Shown: one piece after another, positions 1 to 12,000 of the stretch
How positions within the stretch are numbered: position 1 is the stretch's first letter
Layout of the letters: every line of letters starts with the position of its first letter
NCBI GenBank assembly: GCA_021234155.1
Contig: JAJEKV010000053.1
Span: 9,869,798-9,933,797, forward strand
Reading direction: 5' to 3'
Length of the DNA stretch: 64,000 bases
Source of the DNA: Isoetes taiwanensis
Taxonomy: Eukaryota > Streptophyta > Lycopodiopsida > Isoetales > Isoetaceae
Made by a program: the position numbers and the translations under genes
Notes under the pieces: model-generated
What the model saw: the letters and a program-made list of their open reading frames with translations, nothing else
What the model was told of the DNA's origin: nothing
The model's database searches: none

Positions 1-699
1 ATAGAAAAGAATACATAAATTCAATTTGTTTTTTCTTTTTTGGAGGGGTTAATGCCAGAATTTGGCTCTCAAAGAATCTCTATGCCAAGAACCCATTACC
101 ACATTTGTCAAGAACCCTAAAATAAATGACGCAACTACCATTGACATGTTTAGAAATGAATCAGTTGCAAGTAAAACTGTGAGAAGATGGAGTTGAAGCG
201 CCAAATGAAAGAACAACAAATTATATTTCGCCACATGCACCATATCCTAATGAGGTTTGCAATATTTGGTGATTAAGTGATGGAAGGGGATAAGTTGACG
301 CCTTAACAATCTTATTAACCGAAAGTTGTATGGAAACTCAATTCTAGCACCAAAATTAGCATAAAGGACAAAATTCCCATAGATTCAACATCAACACAAC
401 CTTTTGACCCATTAGATTCAATCAGTCGTCCATATCAGCACATGATCGAAGACTTTTTGCTTGAAGATTTAATGCAATCGCAACCTGTGGACAACACAAG
501 TCTCTTTTGTGAGGCCCTCAACGTGGTTAAATATTCCAAAGATAGAACAACATTTTCAATAAAGTCCGGTCCCTCTGGCAACTTTAACAAAGGCAGTGAC
601 CATCGATGACATGTTGAATTTGATTGGAATACAACCTCTGGCTGGGCGATTTAAGATCCAAACTCTGCCTGTTCAGCAGCACAGAATCATGGGAAGCTT
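1..699. other. No recognisable gene or repeat
   Basis: AT-rich sequence with short unconvincing open frames on both strands. I see no conserved domain, RNA gene or repeat. It is the 5' flank of the OPR-like pseudogene, and any first exon of that gene is unrecognisable here. Confidence 0.4.
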
Positions 700-2273
<1,574 letters not shown>

Positions 2274-2591
2274 GTCTGCGCCGTATTGTTAAATAGATTA
2301 TAAATGCTCATACCACAACACACGTGGAATAATCTGTCAAAAATAATTTTTATTATTATCTATGTATGTACATAATATAATATGTATGTTCAACCAACTT
2401 GTCTTAGGAAACGCCAAGTCTACCACAGGGGGCGCCCAATGAAATAACCAAGAAATACGAGATAAAGCGTGGTGAGAGAATGAGTAATATCATTGCATGG
2501 ACGCGCAACACAAAAGCCTTTGATTCATATTAATTAATCGAAGAAACTTAATTACATAGCAGATTGCTCCTCATGATCAGGCCAAATTGAT

Positions 2592-2705
2592 GGAGGTAAT
2601 GGAATCCTTTGGTTGGCACTATCATGTAATCATGGATGGTTCTAAGCTGGAGGTAATGGAATCCTTTGGTTGGCACTATCATGTAATCATGGATGGTTCT
2701 AAGCA
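2592..2705. repeat. 57-bp direct tandem duplication (2 copies)
   Basis: The segment beginning GGAGGTAATGGAATCCTTTG occurs twice in direct succession, starting at 2592 and 2649, with essentially no divergence. It lies in non-coding sequence, and the perfect match suggests a recent slippage or duplication event. Confidence 0.9.
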
Positions 2706-2999
2706 CCGATATGACAGTTAAGAAAGTTACTGAGTAAGTCATAGACACATGTTGACCAAAAACCAAACATTTTAGGCTTCGATTTGAAGCTGTCAACACT
2801 TACTGATAAAGTTACAAAGTTACGAGACACATATATACCACCAGGACTTTAGACTTTGACTTGAAGCTGGCTATGCATCAGCAACACTTAGTTTGGGTAG
2901 ACACACACATTTTGAAATGTCTTCTACATACCTGCTCTTCAAACAAACAATACAATAGAAAGTTAAATATCAAACCGAGGAATCCTCCATCATGACCAT
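2706..2999. other. Non-coding gap
   Basis: Nothing recognisable between the 57-bp tandem duplication and the copia remnant. Confidence 0.4.
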
Positions 3000-3330
3000 C
3001 CCAAGTTCCTCTAGACATTTATTGAATCTTTTCTTTGGCAAGGGCTTGGTAAGGATGTCTACTGTCATAACACTGACATAATATGCCTAATTTCCAAGTG
3101 CTCTTCTCGCAACCTTTCCTTAGTAAAATGGTAATTGGATTTTTTCGATATGCTTTGCCTCTAGAAATTAGTGGGATTCCTTACCAAGCTTATTGTTGTT
3201 GTTGTTCTCTTGTCGTTGAGGATTATAGAGGTCCCGGTTGAATTGCTCTTAAATCCTTGAGCAATTTTTAAGCCGATGGCTTCTTTGGCAACCGCATAGA
3301 TAGCTATGTGCTTTTTTTCGATTGGCAAAT
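3000..3330 (-). pseudogene. Ty1/copia RNase H C-terminal fragment
   Basis: Reverse-strand translation gives, in order, KKHIAIYAVAKEAIGLK, STGTSIILND, SLVRNPTNF, NYHFTKERLREEHLEI and finally DILTKPLPKKRFNKCLEELG. These match the order and spacing of the end of a copia polyprotein RNase H domain (the family reads roughly EAEY-KEA-WLK ... NP ... HF-RE ... ADILTKPL). The frame is interrupted around the HIMSV stretch just before the terminal motif and near SISKKSNYHF. No LTR is visible next to it, so this is an isolated, decayed piece of a retrotransposon. Confidence 0.85.
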
Positions 3331-5340
3331 CCTAGGTTTATATATGAGGTAAAGAGAATATCCCAATATATGCTAAAAGGAGCAACACCATTGGCTCCTA
3401 CAACCTTGGAATGGGATATTCGGAATATGCTTGAAAGGAGCAAAACAATTTTGGAATTCGGACTTCAAAGAAAACCACGCTTTTGAGAAATTGGGACTTC
3501 AAACTAGGGCACAAATTAGAAGTCGCCTTTAAGTCTTTTGCTTGCAATAAAGGTTTTTGTGGCTTTTCCACTGTGATGGATTGAAGTTAGGATGGTTGTG
3601 ATGGCACGAAGCATAGAATTGCTTACAGAATTCTATGATGTTCGGAAATAGCTCGAGGATGTGGGCAAAAGGGCGTTTCTCAGGTAGCGACTATAGCACA
3701 CAGAGTGTTTTTGCTGGAGCCACTGCTTCCAGAATTCCAAAGCTTCTATGCATCCTCTTATTTGCGTCATGTTGGATGCACTAATTAGTTCATGTACTGC
3801 CATCAGGGTTTTAAACCCTGATCTACCAGTCGTTGTCGTTTTTTGTATCATCAACTTTGCAGGAACTGCTGTACACACTTGTTGAGGAGGATAAGAAAAC
3901 GTTTTTGGAAAGAGCTTGGGAAGAACCAACAGGTATCTTTTAACGATGCTTGCTTCTATTCTCTATAGATTAGAAAATGCCAAAATACAGATTCCAGTCT
4001 AATAAGTACGAATTCCATACCTATGGCATATAGATCTCCATTATATTGCAAATCTGCTAGGAGATCATCTTGCTTTTCGAGTTTGAAAATACATCTTTCA
4101 AATGGTTAAAGGTTATTCCATCGTTACAACAAACAGTTTCTGTACATTATGGATCCCACACATCTGCTATTTGATGCCCACTAGGTTTTTTTGTTGTCAA
4201 ATTATAGTGGTGTAAGCTTTTGCAGAATAGACAAGCCACGAATGTATAACTCACTAAAGATCTGAAGCAGTAGGAAGATACGTAGACGTATATCTTTGCG
4301 TGGGCAATTTGACGAAGGAATAATTTCCATAACTCCGTAAACAAGCGCTCTTCAACCAAAACTGCATTATGTTTATAAAAGGTATCTTATTTTCATTATT
4401 AAGGGACGATTTTAAGCTGGTTATAAGTGACAAGGTTGGTAAAATGGAGTTGTTCAATTGTTTGCTTGATAAGGTTGGTAAAATGGAGTTGTTCAATTGT
4501 TTGCTTGATAATGAGTTTCACGTTGTGCTATAAAATGGATGGATAAAATTTAGCGAATGGACGAATAAAGTTCAGTGATGTGAAATGTCAAACTCATGCC
4601 CACAAATTGAAAAATGTGGGAATCAGTTGTCTGTTTAAAAATACTACCCATGATTCCACTACTTCTAAATTGGAAGCCTTCGCCCCAGCTGTAAGGGGAT
4701 ATATAGAAGTTGGAGAAAATTGCCAAACAGGGGATACATTTTCAGGAAGGAGATGCCAGTGGTATGAAGTATGCCATGCATTTAGTGATGGTATAGAAAC
4801 CAAAGTCCCAATCATGTGTAAAAACTTACAATATTAATATCAATAATCAATGTGCTGGCATTATTAAGAATTTAAATCAAAATTTCAATGGTTTAATGTG
4901 TTTAACATATGAATTCTAAGAACCTACCATAGAATTACACGTTCTTTATGACCATTGTGGCACTATACATGACAAGTTAGCACCAATACAAATAGAACGA
5001 CAAAAGAGAAGAAGAATATGGGTTCTTATAGGTGAAAAAGCTGAAGCGTAAGAGCCGCTCGCACATATAATTGACGCATGAAAGACATTTTCAAATCCGG
5101 ACATGCCATGGCTTTGCCTTTCTTTTCCCTATGCATCTACTACAACTATCTAAATCCGATGCCATCGTCTTTTTTTCCTTAAAAGATCTACTTTGTCCAA
5201 ATCCACATTAGCCTCCACCTTTCACAACCTAAAGCAAATATGCATTCCTCAAAATGGTCTCCATTCCAATTGATGAATCATATCTACATCTATATTCTTC
5301 ATGGAAATTGAAGACAATCACTTTCCCACTAAGTACTTCT
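3331..5340. other. Intergenic, no gene recognised
   Basis: Two kilobases with only small open frames and no domain I recognise. A short frame at 4580-4837 (+) contains two Cys pairs, but nothing else supports it as a gene. The only structure is the 39-bp tandem duplication at 4432-4509. Confidence 0.4.
4432..4509. repeat. 39-bp direct tandem duplication
   Basis: The segment beginning AAGGTTGGTAAAATGGAGTT is present twice in tandem at 4432 and 4471 with no visible difference between copies. Confidence 0.9.
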
Positions 5341-5374
5341 TCTTAACCAAAGATATATTGGATAGATATAGGTC

Positions 5375-5460
5375 TGTCTATCTATCTATCTATCTATTAA
5401 TATATATTTACATTCAAGTAAAAACGAATTCCCACACAATCTATCTATCTATTAATATAC
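5375..5460. repeat. TCTA/TATC microsatellite flank
   Basis: Two short TCTA runs surround a stretch (about 5404-5440, beginning TTTACATTCAAGTAAAAACG) that recurs at about 10637-10672 and 62004-62039. The shared stretch therefore lies just outside satellite-bearing DNA in three places and probably marks an old repeat boundary. Confidence 0.7.
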
Positions 5461-5475
5461 TAGAAAATCGGCCGG

Positions 5476-6775
5476 GCGGCCTCTTTTCTTTTCAGTTTCT
5501 TTTCAGTTTTTCAGTTGTATCACCCATTGCCCGTTCTTTCTTTCCTGTTCCTCAGCTCGGCTCGGCCGGCCTCGCCTCGCCTCGGTAGTATCACCCACTA
5601 CCCATGTGCATCTATAACATCATAGAACATTCTATGTTGGGTCTTAGGGAACATTCTTAGGGCGGCCTCTTTTACTTTTCTGTTCCTCAGCTCGGCCGGC
5701 CGGAGCCTCGCCTCGCCTCGCCTCGCCTCGGTAGTATCACCCATTACCCATGAGCATTGTAGAACATTCTTAAACATTCCTCGGCGAGCCCCTTTCTTTC
5801 CCGTTCCTCGCCCGGCCTCGCCTTGATCGTATCACCCATCACTCATCCTCTCTTTTCCATTCCTCGGCTCGGCCGGCCTCGCCTCGGTAGTATCACCCAT
5901 CACCGATCCTTTCTTTTCCGCCCTTTCTTTTCCGTTACTCGGCTCGGCCGGCCTTTGGCCGGCCTCGCCTCGATAGTATCACCCATTACAATAGTATCAC
6001 CCATTACCTATTCACCCATCACCCATCACCCATCCTTTCTTTTCCGCCATTTCGTTTCCGTTCCTCGGCTCGACGGACCTTCGGCCGGCCTCGCCTCGAT
6101 CTTCACGAACCGGCAACCCCTTCTTTCTTTTCTCTTCCTAGGCTCTCTTTTTGAATGTCGGCCTTGCCTCGGTTGTATCACCCATCGCCCATCCTTTCTT
6201 TCCCGTTTCTCGGCTCGACTCGGCTGGCCTCCGGCCGGCCTCGCCTCGCCTCGGTAGTATCACCCACTACCCATGTGCATCTATAACATCATAGAACATT
6301 CTATGTTGGGTCTTAGGGAACATTCTTAGGGCGGCCTCTTTTACTTTTCTGTTCCTCAGCTCGGCCGGCCGGAGCCTCGCCTCGCCTCGCCTCGCCTCGG
6401 TAGTATCACCCATTACCCATGAGCATTGTAGAACATTCTTAAACATTCCTCGGCGAGCCCCTTTCTTTCCCGTTCCTCGCCTCGCCTCGATTGTATCACC
6501 CATCACCCATGACCGATCCTTTCTTTTACCCATCCTCTCTTTTCATTTCCTCAGTGAGGCCGGTCAGTGCCCATCGCCGATCCTTTCTTTTCCGCCCTTT
6601 CTTTTCCATTACTCGGCTCGTCCGGCCTTCGGCCGGCCTCGCCTCGATAGTATCACCATTACAATAGTATCACCCATTACCCATTCACCCATCACCGATC
6701 CTTTCTTTTCCGCCCTTTCTTTTCCGTTCCTCGGCTCGGCCGGCCTTCGGCTGGCCTCGCCTCGGTACTATGTAC
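5476..6775. repeat. GC-rich GGCCGGCC satellite, block 1
   Basis: Irregular tandem units built from three modules: GTAGTATCACCCATTACCCA, CCTTTCTTTTCCGTTCCTCG, and GCTCGGCCGGCC followed by CTCGCCTCG. Unit length is roughly 65-75 bp. A higher-order repeat is also visible: a block of about 230 bp starting at 5581, containing the GTGCATCTATAACATC segment, recurs at 6250, a period of 669 bp. GGCCGGCC and its extended palindrome can form strong hairpins. Frames open through this block are composition artefacts. The block ends abruptly at the hAT pseudogene. Confidence 0.93.
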
Positions 6776-6782
6776 TATGTAT

Positions 6783-7827
6783 ATTCCTGAGTATGTGACT
6801 GCAAGGAAGTTGGCTTGCGATGCATTAGATTGCTTGTATCCCACTTCACCAAATGAGCCATATGATAAATAAAAATTTGTTGCCTGGAATAATTTGGTAA
6901 ACATTGAAGGTGAGAAGTCAGCTAGTATATTAGAGTATGATTCAAAAGGCGTCTTGTGCATGAAGGTGCATTCACATCTTGTTCAGGTATGAAGAGAATT
7001 GTATCTTTTTTTCTTTACATTCATGTACTAATGATAATTGTTACTGGTATGGATAGATGTACACAAAGAAAGCAAGAGTTCAGGGGCGTCTTGTAAGGCA
7101 CGCTCCTATCACAAGTGCTAGTTTTTCTGAAATTTTGGAAAAAGTGAGAACTAACCTTGCAAAGATTGCTGCTACCTTGTCAAAAGAAATAAAAGAGCGA
7201 TTTCCAAGAGATGAACTATTAGATGCTATGGCTATCGTATATCCACAATTTTGGATCAGCCAAAAGGATCTTTCCACTTGTCAGAAAGAGTATAAAAGTA
7301 AGCTGCATGTATTGATATCTCATTTTGCAAAAACTGTTAGTGTAGGTGCAGATGTAGTAGTACATGGGGCAATTAATGAAGGTTCATTGTTAGAGCAATC
7401 TGAATGCTTTGGACAGACCATGTGGTCTCAATGTCAGTCTCTTGAAGAGCCCAAAGAGTTTGGGTCAATAACAAGATTGTGGTTGTGGCTAGGTAATAGC
7501 CAGGTTCTCCAAGATCACATGCCAGAATTTTTTAAGCTTGTTAGACTGTGTCAGACTATGGTTCTTGGATCAGTTGAAGATGAAAGGATATTTAGTATTA
7601 TGGGCTACTTGAAGAATAAAGTGCGCAATAGGTTGGAGAAGAATTTAGACCTTTGCCTAAGAGCATACACTTGCAATTATACTGTTGCAGATTTTCCATA
7701 TGATAGAGCTTTAGCTCTATGGGCTTCGACAAGTAGAAGAGAGCGTCCACAACCGAATGAGGTTGCTCAATTGGCACAATCAAATGTTGCAAAGACTGGA
7801 TCATCTGGATGGAGTGCAGCGATCTGA
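6783..7827 (+). pseudogene. hAT-superfamily transposase C-terminal region
   Basis: Two exon-like blocks: 6783-6986 (starting IPEYVTARKLACDALDCLYP) and 7057-7827, joined in frame across a 70-bp GT-AG intron (CTTGTTCAG / ATGTACACA). The C-terminus has the pattern of the hAT dimerisation region: LVRLCQTMVLGSVEDERIFS followed by GYLKNKVRNRL, where the family commonly has a Ser-x-x-x-ERxFS motif and a K-R-RL helix. The first block carries an in-frame TAA after NEPYDK, and the N-terminal BED finger and catalytic part are absent. It sits inside satellite DNA, with CCTCGGTA at its left edge and GCTCGGTA at its right edge (about 8196-8208), a possible degraded 8-bp target duplication. No terminal inverted repeats were found. 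A host-domesticated fragment is a less likely alternative. Confidence 0.75.
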
Positions 7828-8204
7828 TCTGATCTGATTCCCCAAGAGATGTTCAAACATGTTCTTTTTATGCTATTCAAACATGGGCTGTCATAACTTT
7901 TTATGCTTCAGTTATGCTTAAGTGTGTCTTTCAGATTCTGTAATTATTTTTGTGTCTTAAGAAAGGTAGCAAAACTTTAAAATGTTAAGAAAAGTAGTAG
8001 CAATACAAGAGAGAAAGCACCTTTAAAACACCATATTTTTTCTTCGAAAATGGTTTTGTACTATTGCAAAAAATCGCCTTGGACACTATATTGTAATTGG
8101 GATAAAAACAAAAATTCGCCAGCTTTGCTAACCTCCAAACTATCAAACTCGCCAAATGAACTATATTACTCACTTAAAAATTTTTTCTTAAGGGAAACCC
8201 TGCT
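7828..8204. other. 3' flank of hAT pseudogene
   Basis: AT-rich, no coding signal. It ends where the satellite resumes at 8205. Confidence 0.5.
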
Positions 8205-9128
8205 CGGTAGTATCACCCATTACCCATCCTCCGAAGGCCGGCCTCGCCTCGGTAGTATCACCCATTACCCATCCTTTCTTTTCCATTCCTCGGCTCGTCG
8301 GCCGGCCTAGCCTCGGTAGTATCACCCTGAACATTCCAAAACATTCTATTATTGGTTTCCCGTTTCTCAACTCGACTCGGCCGGCCTCCGGCCGGCCTCG
8401 CCTCGGTAGTATCACCTACTACCCATGTGCATCTATAACATCATAGAACATTCTATGTTGGGTCTTCGGGAACATTCTTAGGGCGGCCTCTTTTACTTTT
8501 CCGTTCCTCATTTCGGCCGGCCTCGCCCTCGCCTCGGTAGTATCACCCATTACCCATGAGCATTGTAGAACATTCTTAAACATTCCTCGGCGAGCCCCTT
8601 TCTTTCCCGTTCCTTGCCTCGCCTCGATCGTATCACCCATCACCCATCCTCTCTCCTTGCCTCGATCGTTATCACCCATCACCCATCCTCTCTTTTTAGT
8701 TCCTCTGGTGGCCTCCGACCTCCGGCCTTATTATTAAATAGTATCACCCATCCCGATCCTTTCTTTTACCCATCCTCTCTTTTATTCCTCGGCTCGGTAC
8801 CTCGCCTCCCGCGGCCCCCTTCGATAGTATCACCCATCGCCCGATCCTTTCTTTTACCCATCCTCTCTTTTTCGTTCCTTGGCTCGGCCGACCTCCGTGG
8901 CCCTGCATTCGATAGTATCACCCATTACAATAGTATCACCCATTACCCATTCACCCATCACCCATCCTTTCTTTTCCGCCCTTTTCTTTTCCGTTCCTCG
9001 GCTCGGCCGCTTTTGGTGGCCTGCGCCTCGATAGTATCACCAATTAAGGTAGTATCACCCATTACCCATCCTTTCTTTTCCATTCCTCGGCTCGTCGGCC
9101 GACCTAGCCTCGGTAGTATCACCCTGAA
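8205..9128. repeat. GC-rich GGCCGGCC satellite, block 2
   Basis: Same modules as block 1, resumed after the hAT insert, including the ~230-bp higher-order segment at about 8405-8625. Units are more degraded here, with several GGCCGGCC cores broken by substitutions and small indels. Confidence 0.92.
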
Positions 9129-9460
9129 CATTCCAAAACATTCTATTATTGGTTTTTGCAAAGTTTGGAGAAAGTTTATATTTTTAGACTGAGGTGCTTA
9201 CCCATGAGCATCTAGAATATTCTAGAACATTCCCAAGACATTCTATTTTGGCTTTTGGCAAAGCTTAAAAAACTTTCTATTTTTAGCTAAGCTGCTTACT
9301 TGTGAGCATCTAAAACACTCTGGAACATTCCATTTTTAGTCCTTCCAAAGTTTCAAAAACTTTCTATTTTTGGATTTGAGGTGCTTACCCATGAGCATCT
9401 AGAACATTCTAGAACCTATCTAAAACATTCTAGAAGATTCTAGAAGATGTCGGAATTGTT
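9129..9460. repeat. HSE-dense repeat, copy 1a
   Basis: Three diverged units of about 85-100 bp, each with the order: (T)TGCAAAGTTT, AACTTTCTATTTTT, GAGGTGCTTACCCATGAGCATCTAGAACATTCT or a variant. The TAGAACATTCTAGAA segments are inverted nGAAn/nTTCn pentamers, the heat-shock-element consensus. Positions 9427-9446 hold four contiguous perfect pentamers (TTC-GAA-TTC-GAA at 5-bp spacing) and 9399-9414 another set. Confidence 0.85.
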
Positions 9461-9504
9461 TGTTCCTCACCCTTAACTATATTGGAACATCAATTTACTT
9501 TGAG

Positions 9505-9600
9505 GAACCTGATGTTGTTCTAGTGGTAAGTATGGGGGGTTGGAGGGCTAGCCACCAGGGTTCGAATCCCTCCTAAAACAAAAACATTTTCAACAAAATG
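9505..9600 (+). mobile_element. tRNA-derived SINE-like sequence, copy 1a
   Basis: A Pol III type-2 promoter pair is visible: an A-box-like TTCTAGTGGTAAG at 9518-9530 and a near-perfect B box GGGTTCGAATCCC at 9558-9570. The 40-bp spacing is tRNA-like. The stretch does not fold as a tRNA with an acceptor stem, so a SINE head is more likely than a functional tRNA gene. An A-rich segment (CCTAAAACAAAAAC) follows. Related copies are at 10405, 60905 and 61770. Confidence 0.65.
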
Positions 9601-9735
9601 GTTTTTTCCTCCCATCAATATGTCAAGATGGATCTGACCCGGATCATGCATGCGCCATCGCTCCCTTTTTTATCCGGCCGATGGAGTGGAAAACCCACTC
9701 ATGCACGTACACACGGACGCTATTATTTTATCACC

Positions 9736-9874
<139 letters not shown>

Positions 9875-10055
9875 GTATCACCCATCACCCATCCTTTCTT
9901 TTCCGCCCTTTCTTTTTCGTTCCTCGGCTCGGCCGGCTTTCGGTTGGCCTCGCCTCGGTAGTATCACCCATTACGGTAGTATCACCCATTACCCATCCTT
10001 TCTTTTCCATTCCTCGGCTCATCGGCCGGCCTAGCCTCGGTAGTATCACCCTGAA
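9875..10055. repeat. GC-rich satellite, block 3
   Basis: Two to three satellite units (GTATCACCCATCACCCATCC ... GGCTCGGCCGGC) directly after the ATT tract, leading into another HSE-rich repeat. Confidence 0.9.
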
Positions 10056-10370
10056 CATTCCAAAACATTCTATTATTGGTTTTTGCAAAGTTTGGAGAAA
10101 GTTTCTATTTTTAGGCTGAGGTGCCTACCCATGAGCATCTAGAATATTCTAGAACATTCCTGCACATTCCATTTTGGCTTTTGGCAAAGCTTCAAAAAAC
10201 ACTCTATGTTTAGCTAAGCTGCTTACTTGTGAGCATCTAAAACACTCTAGAACATTCTATTTTTAGTCCTTCCAAAGTTTCAAAAACTTTCTATTTTTGG
10301 ATTTGAGGTGCTTACCCATGAGCATCTAGAACATTCTAGAAGATTCTAGAAGATGTCGGAATTGTTTATT
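10056..10370. repeat. HSE-dense repeat, copy 1b
   Basis: Second round of the same three-unit repeat. Positions 10329-10351 contain five contiguous perfect heat-shock pentamers (GAA-TTC-GAA-TTC-GAA, each separated by two bases), the longest perfect run I found in copy 1 of the duplication. Confidence 0.85.
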
Positions 10371-10404
10371 CCTTAACTATATTGGAACCTTCAATTGCTT
10401 TGAG

Positions 10405-10495
10405 GAACTTCAGGTTGGTTTAGTGGTAAGTATTGGGGGTTGGAGGTCTAGCCAACTAGGGTTCGAATCCCTCCTAAAACAAAAATAATTTCAAC
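10405..10495 (+). mobile_element. tRNA-derived SINE-like sequence, copy 1b
   Basis: A-box-like GGTTTAGTGGTAAG near 10417-10430 and B box GGGTTCGAATCCC at 10459-10471, followed by CCTAAAACAAAAAT. It diverges a little from copy 1a, with the same orientation and the same position downstream of an HSE-rich repeat. Confidence 0.65.
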
Positions 10496-11094
10496 AAAAT
10501 GGTTTTTTCCTCCCGTCAATATGTGAAGATGGACGGCCCAGATCGCGTCACGCCACGTGGCTCCCTTTTAACGGTCGATGGAGTGGAAAACCCACTCATG
10601 CACGCACCCACGGATGCTATTATTTTATAATATAAGAATATTTACATTCAAGTAAAAACGAATTCCCACACAGGAGATTGTGCATATATTGTGAATGAAC
10701 ACGTGCAAATTTATAATTACAAGCCCAGCCTCGCACAAGCAAATCAAACAACCAAACGCAAAAACCACACTGCTTGACTGCCCAACTCTTGACTTCATTT
10801 CGTTTCTTTTTCAAATTCAACGTTCTTGTGTTTTGCTACCATATCTAAATAAAAACAAACATATATTTTTCTCTATTCATATGTTTCAAATGTTGTTTTT
10901 ATATTTCATGTGTTGCGTTTGCTGATGCTAATGTTGTCACTAAGGAAAAGGTATTAAGGTTTTAATACCTTAGTTGATTCAATATTCGTACCCTTAGGTT
11001 AACCTTGCCTAGCAAAAACCTAACGCACCTAAGTTCGTAAATCAAACACCCAAAGAGCAAAAGCCAGTGCCAATCCTCTAATGCTGGTAGCACC

Positions 11095-11272
11095 TTGTTT
11101 TCATATGTGCTTACGAATATGGCTCTTCGTTTCTTACTAACTCAGCTCACTACTCCCCCTTGCAGCCAGAAATAGAAGCCACTCCGTGCCTTCTTAGGAT
11201 CTTCTTCGCCCTCATAATTGGCATTGACCAACCCTTCAAGGACAACAGAAGAATAATGCTGGTAAGAAAGAC
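11095..11272 (-). pseudogene. Ty1/copia RNase H N-terminal fragment, copy 1
   Basis: Reverse-strand frame reads SSVVLEGLVNANYEGEEDPK then ARSGFYFWLQGGVVS-stop-VSKKRRAIFVSTYENK, matching the copia RNase H start (family: L-GYxDADxAGD-x-D-RKSTSGYxFxLGGGxVSWxSK-Q). The Trp after VVS is a TGA stop, and the first catalytic Asp (DA in the family) is Asn here (VNAN). In the partner copy at 62465-62642 the corresponding residues are VDAS, so copy 2 keeps the Asp. Confidence 0.85.
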
Positions 11273-11518
11273 CTAAATGGAATATGTCGTAAATACAATG
11301 ATCTACTTTGTAAATATGGCTCTAATTCCTAAATACAATCATTATTATGAATGTACTTTGTTATAAAGCCCATAAATGATCTCTTTGCTATGATTGTTCT
11401 AAGGTGTGAAGGGCGCACTTCTTGGTGAAGGTGTAGGTGCCATGGTGTTTCTATGATTTGTTGAAGTTTTGAAGGCCAATATAGAAGTGCAATTTTCTTT
11501 GCCCTGATTTGCAATGGT

Positions 11519-11840
11519 AATGTTATTCGTGATGTTACCTCCTAGCATAAGTATAAGATAGTGGATTGGCTTTTGTGTAATGTATAATGTATTCGTGATG
11601 CTACCTCCTAGCATAAGCATAAGGTAGTAGTTGGCTCCTGTGTAATGTATGATGTATTCGTGATGTCACCTCCTAACATAAGCATAAGGTAGTGGATTGG
11701 CTTCCATTTACTGGTCCTGTTGTATATACTTTAAATCTGCCATATGTATTAGATACTCAACATGCAAGCACAACTCACCTCTTACGATAAGCATAAGGTA
11801 GTGGATTGGCTTCCATGTAATGTATACTGCCTTCATGATG
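11519..11840. repeat. About 65-bp minisatellite (4 diverged units), copy 1
   Basis: Repeated text TTCGTGATG-TACCTCCTAGCATAAG followed by GTAGTGGATTGGCTT and TGTGTAATGTAT, at about 11520, 11590, 11655 and 11775. The last interval contains an inserted non-repeat stretch. Confidence 0.85.
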
Positions 11841-12000
11841 TGATAAGACTATCCCTCCAAAAAAAAAAAACGCACTGTGTGTCACCCTTACATTAAATAT
11901 AGATGTGAACTAATCATATCTAAGAGATGTGGTGCTGTTAAGATAATCTACAGGTTTAGGGTTCAAACCTTGCTAATATCATATCTTTATCAAATATTCT

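Noticed and set aside
5823-6257. 144-codon and similar frames through the GGCCGGCC satellite, on both strands
   Set aside because: Open frames result from the repeat composition, and the same text recurs in every satellite block.
9505-9580. A tRNA gene
   Set aside because: A and B boxes are present, but no seven-base-pair acceptor stem or anticodon arm can be paired; a SINE head fits better.
11945-11985. SINE or tRNA B box GGGTTCAAACC
   Set aside because: No convincing A box at the right distance and no SINE-like tail.
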